Assembly (NCBI RefSeq): GCF_028389875.1
Contig: NC_084678.1
Coordinates: forward strand, 18,134,899 to 18,198,898
From: Rhea pennata
Taxonomy: Eukaryota > Chordata > Aves > Rheiformes > Rheidae
Direction of reading: 5' to 3'
DNA length: 64,000 nt
The notes under the pieces were generated by a model. That model was not told where the DNA came from, did not search any database, and worked only from the letters and a program-made list of their open reading frames with translations. The stretch's first letter is position 1. Every line of letters starts with the position of its first letter. Below are positions 60,447-64,000 of the stretch, one piece after another. Both the position numbers and the translations under genes were made by a program.

Positions 60447-62288
60447 ATGCCCGGCGAGCGTGTGCTCTTCCTGCTACTCCTGGCCCTGCTGCCCCCCATG
60501 CTGGCCCTGCCGCCGGGGGCTGGGGGCCAGGGCACTGCCCCCATGGGCACCCTGCTGCCACCACCGCCACTGCCCCTGCGGCGCTGGGCCCTGCGCGGGC
60601 GCTGGCCCCCCGCCGCCACCGCGGCACCGGGCAAGGCGGGCGAGTGCCCGGTGGGGAGCGCTGGGCTCCCACAGCCCTCCCGGCTCTACTGCCTCTCCGA
60701 CCACAGCTGCCCCGGCGCCGAGAAGTGCTGCGACACCGGGCAGAGCAGGACCTGCCTCCTCCCCGCTGCAGGTGCCGCCGCCGTGCCGGGCCCTGTGCCG
60801 GGCCCTGTGCGAGATCCGGCCGGGAGCTGGGGCCCGGTGCCGTGGTCCGCCCGGGCGCTGCTGCCTGGCCACGGGGTGCAGCGAGCATCTCCCTCTGCAG
60901 CGCACCCGGGCTACTGCCCCGCCGCCAGCGCTGCTGGCGCCGAGACCTGCGGGACGAGCTGCCACAACGACACCGCCTGCGGCCCCGGGCAGAAGTGCTG
61001 CAGTCTCAGCTGCTGCACCCGCTGCGTGGGAGCCCAGCCAGGTAGGGCGGCCCGCGGGGCAGCCCGGCGCTCGGCGCACAGAGCAGCCCTGCAGCGCCGG
61101 GCCGGCACCCGGCCGGGGCGCCGCGGGCACCGCACCGCCCCCAATCCTCTGTGCTCGCAGCCAAGCCCGGCCTCTGCCCGAGGAAGCGCGCCCTGCGGAG
61201 CGGCGCCGCCTGCGCCAACCGCTGCGCCGACGACCGCGGCTGCCCCGGCTCCCAGAAGTGCTGCTTCTCCGGCTGCGGCCTGGCGTGCGCCGCCCCGCAG
61301 ACAGGTACCGGCCTCCCCGCGCCCCGCGGCCCTGCAGGGCCAGGGCCGGGGCCGGCCGAGCCCCGGCGTGGCGCGGTGCATCGCGGCACGGCACGGCGCG
61401 GTGCGGTGCACGCTCCCCTCCGCAGTGATGCCCGGTGTCGCCCGGCCGGATCGGCCCCCGTGGCCGTGCCCAGCGGAGCGCGCCCACGGCGGCAGCTCTC
61501 CGGGCTGCGGATGGCGCAGTGCCGGGCAGGAGCGGGGAGCCCCCGGGCGGGCGGCGGGCACGGCTCCCCGTGGCCCCCGTCCCGTTGTGCCGGGCCGCTC
61601 GCGCCGCGGGCGCTGGGCTGTGCAGGGCGCTGACGCTGCCGGCGGCTCCGTTGCAGCCAAGCCCGGCACCTGCCCCGTGCTGCTGCGTGGCTCCCTGGGA
61701 CCCTGCGCGGAGCTGTGCCACGCCGACGGCGACTGCCCCGGCACCGCCAAGTGCTGCGGCACCGGCTGCGGCCGAATCTGCAAGCCGCCCATGGAGGGTA
61801 AAGCCACCGCCGCGTCCTGTGCCTGGCCCATGGCCCGCGGCCAGCCGAGCCCCGCGGGGGCCGTGCCGCCCGGCACCGGGGTGCAGAGCTGCACGGCGCC
61901 TCCCGGGATGCCCCGGTGAGGGGCTCAGTGCTGCCGTGCCAGCACGGGCAGCCCCCAGCCCCAACCCCTCCAACCCTCTCTCCGCATGTGCCCAGTGCGG
62001 CCCGGGCTCTGCCCCGCCGCCGCCGGAGCTGCCGGGTGCCTGGCGCTGTGCTTGCAGGACAGGGACTGTCCCCCCGGCCGCAAGTGCTGCCTGCTGCCCT
62101 GCGGCCGGGCGTGCGTCCCCCCGCTCCGGGGTAAGGCCGGAGGCGGCCCCGGCGCAGCGGCGCGCGCCCCGCGCAGCACCCTGCGGCTCGCCACTCTCCC
62201 GGGGCTGGCGGCTGCCTCCCCGTGGGACGGGGCAGCCCTCCTCCGCTGACCTCCTCCTGCTCCTCCTCCTCCTCCAGGCTCAACCTAG
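60447..62288 (+). CDS. Secreted five-WAP-domain protein (298 aa)
   Basis: Coding exons: 60447-60771 (signal peptide, Pro/Arg-rich linker and WAP1 together), 60901-61041 (WAP2), 61161-61304 (WAP3), 61657-61797 (WAP4), 61996-62130 (WAP5), 62278-62288 (three codons, TAG). Introns are phase 1; total 897 nt. The leader is MPGERVLFLLLLALLPPMLA, and the linker contains an RR pair. WAP1 has only six cysteines: position 2 is Ser and position 7 is Gln. WAP2 has an extra cysteine directly after Cys7. WAP3-5 are canonical and start AKPG or VRPG. The donor at 60772 (GTGCCG) is weak; the others are good. The function is likely protease inhibition or antimicrobial activity, as in the WFDC family; no mammalian orthologue is assigned. 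The multi-WAP layout recalls WFDC3, but without further support. Confidence 0.88.
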
Positions 62289-62632
62289 CCGCAGCCAGGC
62301 CGCACTGCGCCGGCAGTTCCCAATTCGGGGCTGCTTCCTGCCCCGCTGCGCTGCAGCAGAGCGGCTCACCGGCCGACTTCTCCCGTCCTCACCAGTCCCT
62401 GGTGCACGATGGCTCTGCCGGCACGGCCGGCAGGGGCACGGGCACTGCTGCAACCCTTCCTCGTCCCGCACGCCGCGGCAGCGCCTGGCCGTGCCGAGGG
62501 CCCGCACACCCTGCACCGGACGGTGCTGCGGGCACCGCAACCAGCACGGTGCCTGCAGCCAGCCTGGCTGCGCCCATGCTGCCCGCACTGCCCGCGCGCC
62601 GCCCCTCCTGCTGCGCAGAAGTGCTAAAACCA

Positions 62633-62638
62633 AATAAA
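62633..62638 (+). terminator. Polyadenylation signal AATAAA of the five-WAP gene
   Basis: AATAAA 345 nt after the TAG stop, in an AT-richer pocket. The transcript end is expected near 62,655. Confidence 0.75.
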
Positions 62639-62659
62639 ATGGCACGTGGCAACCTCGCC

Positions 62660-63240
62660 GTTCCCGGTCAGCGTGCCGGCGACTGCCCCTGGGGTGTCCA
62701 TGCCGGCCCACCAGCGCCACAGCCCCTCCGCACTGCGCGGGCACCCTGCAGCGGGCTGTGCGCGGCTCGGCAGCGGCACCGGGCTCGGAGAGCTTCCCGC
62801 TCCTGGGCGGCCGCCGGCCGGGTCCCAGGGCCGCGGCGCTGCTGCCTGGGCAGCCCCGCACAGCAGCGCCAGAAAGCAGCTCGCTCCGACTGCTCGCGCC
62901 GCAGGAGGGTTCCTCTGCGCTTTGCGCTGCAGGAGGGCTCGCTTGCGTCCCAGAGCGGAAAATCTGCCTGGAAGAGAGGTCCCAGGTGGGGGCGGACGAA
63001 GCGCCCAGCCCGGGGAGAGCAGGGAGGCGGGGGGGGCCCGCGGCAGGCGCTGCTCCCGCCCCGGCCCCGCATCCGTCCCACCTCCGCGCCCCGGCCCTGC
63101 CGGGCGCCCTGACCCGGCGCGCGGCCCCGCCGGCGATAAGCGGGGTGGGTGGCAGAGTGCCCGCGGTTCTGGGAACCGTCCTTGCGCCGTTGGGCTGGAG
63201 CAGCAGCGGGGCTGGACCCAGCGCCCCGTGCCTCCACCCA
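62660..63240. other. Spacer right of the five-WAP gene
   Basis: GC-rich, no domain or exon recognised on either strand. Confidence 0.5.
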
Positions 63241-63244
63241 GCGG

Positions 63245-63250
63245 CTTTAA
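63245..63250 (+). promoter_or_regulatory. TATA-like box before the last first-exon in the window
   Basis: TTTAAA (context GGCTTTAAAGCC) 37 bp upstream of the ATG at 63287, the same spacing class as the other WAP genes. Confidence 0.5.
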
Positions 63251-63286
63251 AGCCAGGGCTGGCTCAGCTCTGCGCCGGGCTGCGCC

Positions 63287-63368
63287 ATGGGGCCGGCCGG
63301 GTTCCTCCTCCTGGGGCTCCTGGGCCTGGGGGCAGCGCGAGGTGCCGTGGCGGCGGCGGAGCCGGGCG
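63287..63368 (+). CDS. First exon of a further secreted protein, probably WAP-type (gene runs off the right edge)
   Basis: ATG with a TATA-like box 37 bp upstream, a hydrophobic leader (MGPAGFLLLGLLGLGAARGA) and a phase-1 donor (GGC G|GTGAGT). Promoter spacing, leader length and intron phase copy the WAP first exons to the left. No WAP exon occurs before position 64000, so the identity of the mature protein is not shown; a WFDC family member is the simplest inference. Confidence 0.65.
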
Positions 63369-64000
63369 GTGAGTAGCCGGCTGGGCCCGGCTGTGCGGGC
63401 GCCGGCGCTTCGGGGCACTTTGTCCTAGCGCAGCAGCTGCTGTTTGCAGTGAAACCCTCCCTGCAGCCCCTCTGTTTGCAGCCCAAACAGCGCGGCGCCG
63501 CCGCCGCGAGCCGGCCGGGGAGGCGCGTGCACGCACCGCTGCTGCCCGCGCAGCAGGAAGCGGCACAGGGCGCGTGAGCCCCGGGCCAAGCCGGGGTTTC
63601 CCGGGTGACTCAGCGGAGCCGCAGGCGCCCGGGGCGGGAGGCGAGGGGCGGCCGGGCAGGGAGCGCCGGCGCTGGGCACGCACCGTGAGCGCACGGCGCT
63701 CTGGCACCGATCCGGCACCGGCTCCACGCCGGCCGCCCCCGGCACGGGCAGGGCGCGGGGCCCGAGCCGCGGCTCTGGCGCCCGCCGGGCCGGCCGGGGC
63801 TCTGCAGGACCCCGAGGCAGGGTGGCACCGGCGGTGGGCCGTTTCCCCGCTGGGCTGCTCTGCTGCCGGCACCGCTGAGAGCGCCCAGCCGCCCCGGGGC
63901 AGCAGCAGCCCCTCGCCGAGCTCCCGGCAATCCCCCAGCCCGGCGCACCAGGGCAGCGCCCGCCGCCGCGCTCCAGCCCTCCGACCGCGCTTTTGCAATC
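63369..64000 (+). other. Presumed intron 1 of the partial gene at the right edge
   Basis: GC-rich sequence with no cysteine-patterned exon in any frame. Candidate acceptors (TTTGCAG near 63,448 and 63,480) are not followed by recognisable coding sequence. Confidence 0.45.

Overview
The window looks like a vertebrate nuclear chromosome segment, most probably from a bird. It has two very different halves. Roughly 1-33.4 kb is AT-rich and made of long introns; roughly 33.4-64 kb is very GC-rich, full of CpG and minisatellites, as expected of an avian microchromosome. Degraded CR1-type LINE sequence (about 18.6-19.0 kb, possibly also 12.7-12.9 kb) fits a bird or other sauropsid. The species cannot be named from the sequence.

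Left half, minus strand: the first 11 coding exons of CTNNBL1 (catenin beta-like 1, an ARM-like protein of the Prp19/CDC5L spliceosome complex). It runs from the ATG at 33818 leftwards; the last exons lie beyond position 1. All exon joins keep frame and give 404 codons plus one base. Intron 4 is a clear U12-type AT-AC intron. The promoter is a CpG island at about 33.4-34.4 kb.

Middle, about 34.4-48.2 kb: no convincing coding gene. It holds a quiet stretch to 39.2 kb, then AT-rich islands that look like conserved non-coding or enhancer sequence, alternating with CpG-rich spacers and three large GC-rich tandem arrays (41.9-42.5, 43.4-44.2 and 46.1-47.1 kb). Two of the arrays have exact higher-order periodicity. 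Long open frames here exist only because the repeat units lack stop codons.

Right half, 48.2-64 kb: a cluster of WAP (whey acidic protein, four-disulfide core) genes built from modular phase-1 exons, each behind a TATA-like box 35-65 bp before the start codon. In order: a minus-strand gene with three WAP domains plus a degenerate Kunitz-like domain (50442 to 48423, 232 aa); an orphan plus-strand signal-peptide exon with TATA box and donor but no WAP exons of its own (53320-53398); WFDC2/HE4 (56345-59274, 124 aa, intron 1 filled by a 31-bp VNTR); a five-WAP gene (60447-62288, 298 aa) whose first WAP has lost both cysteines of one disulfide; and the first exon of another secreted protein running off the right edge (63287-63368). 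The cluster probably makes secreted protease-inhibitor or antimicrobial-type proteins. The most interesting items are the AT-AC intron, the paired-cysteine loss, the odd Kunitz-like module, the orphan first exon, and the family of CACGGCA-core satellites.
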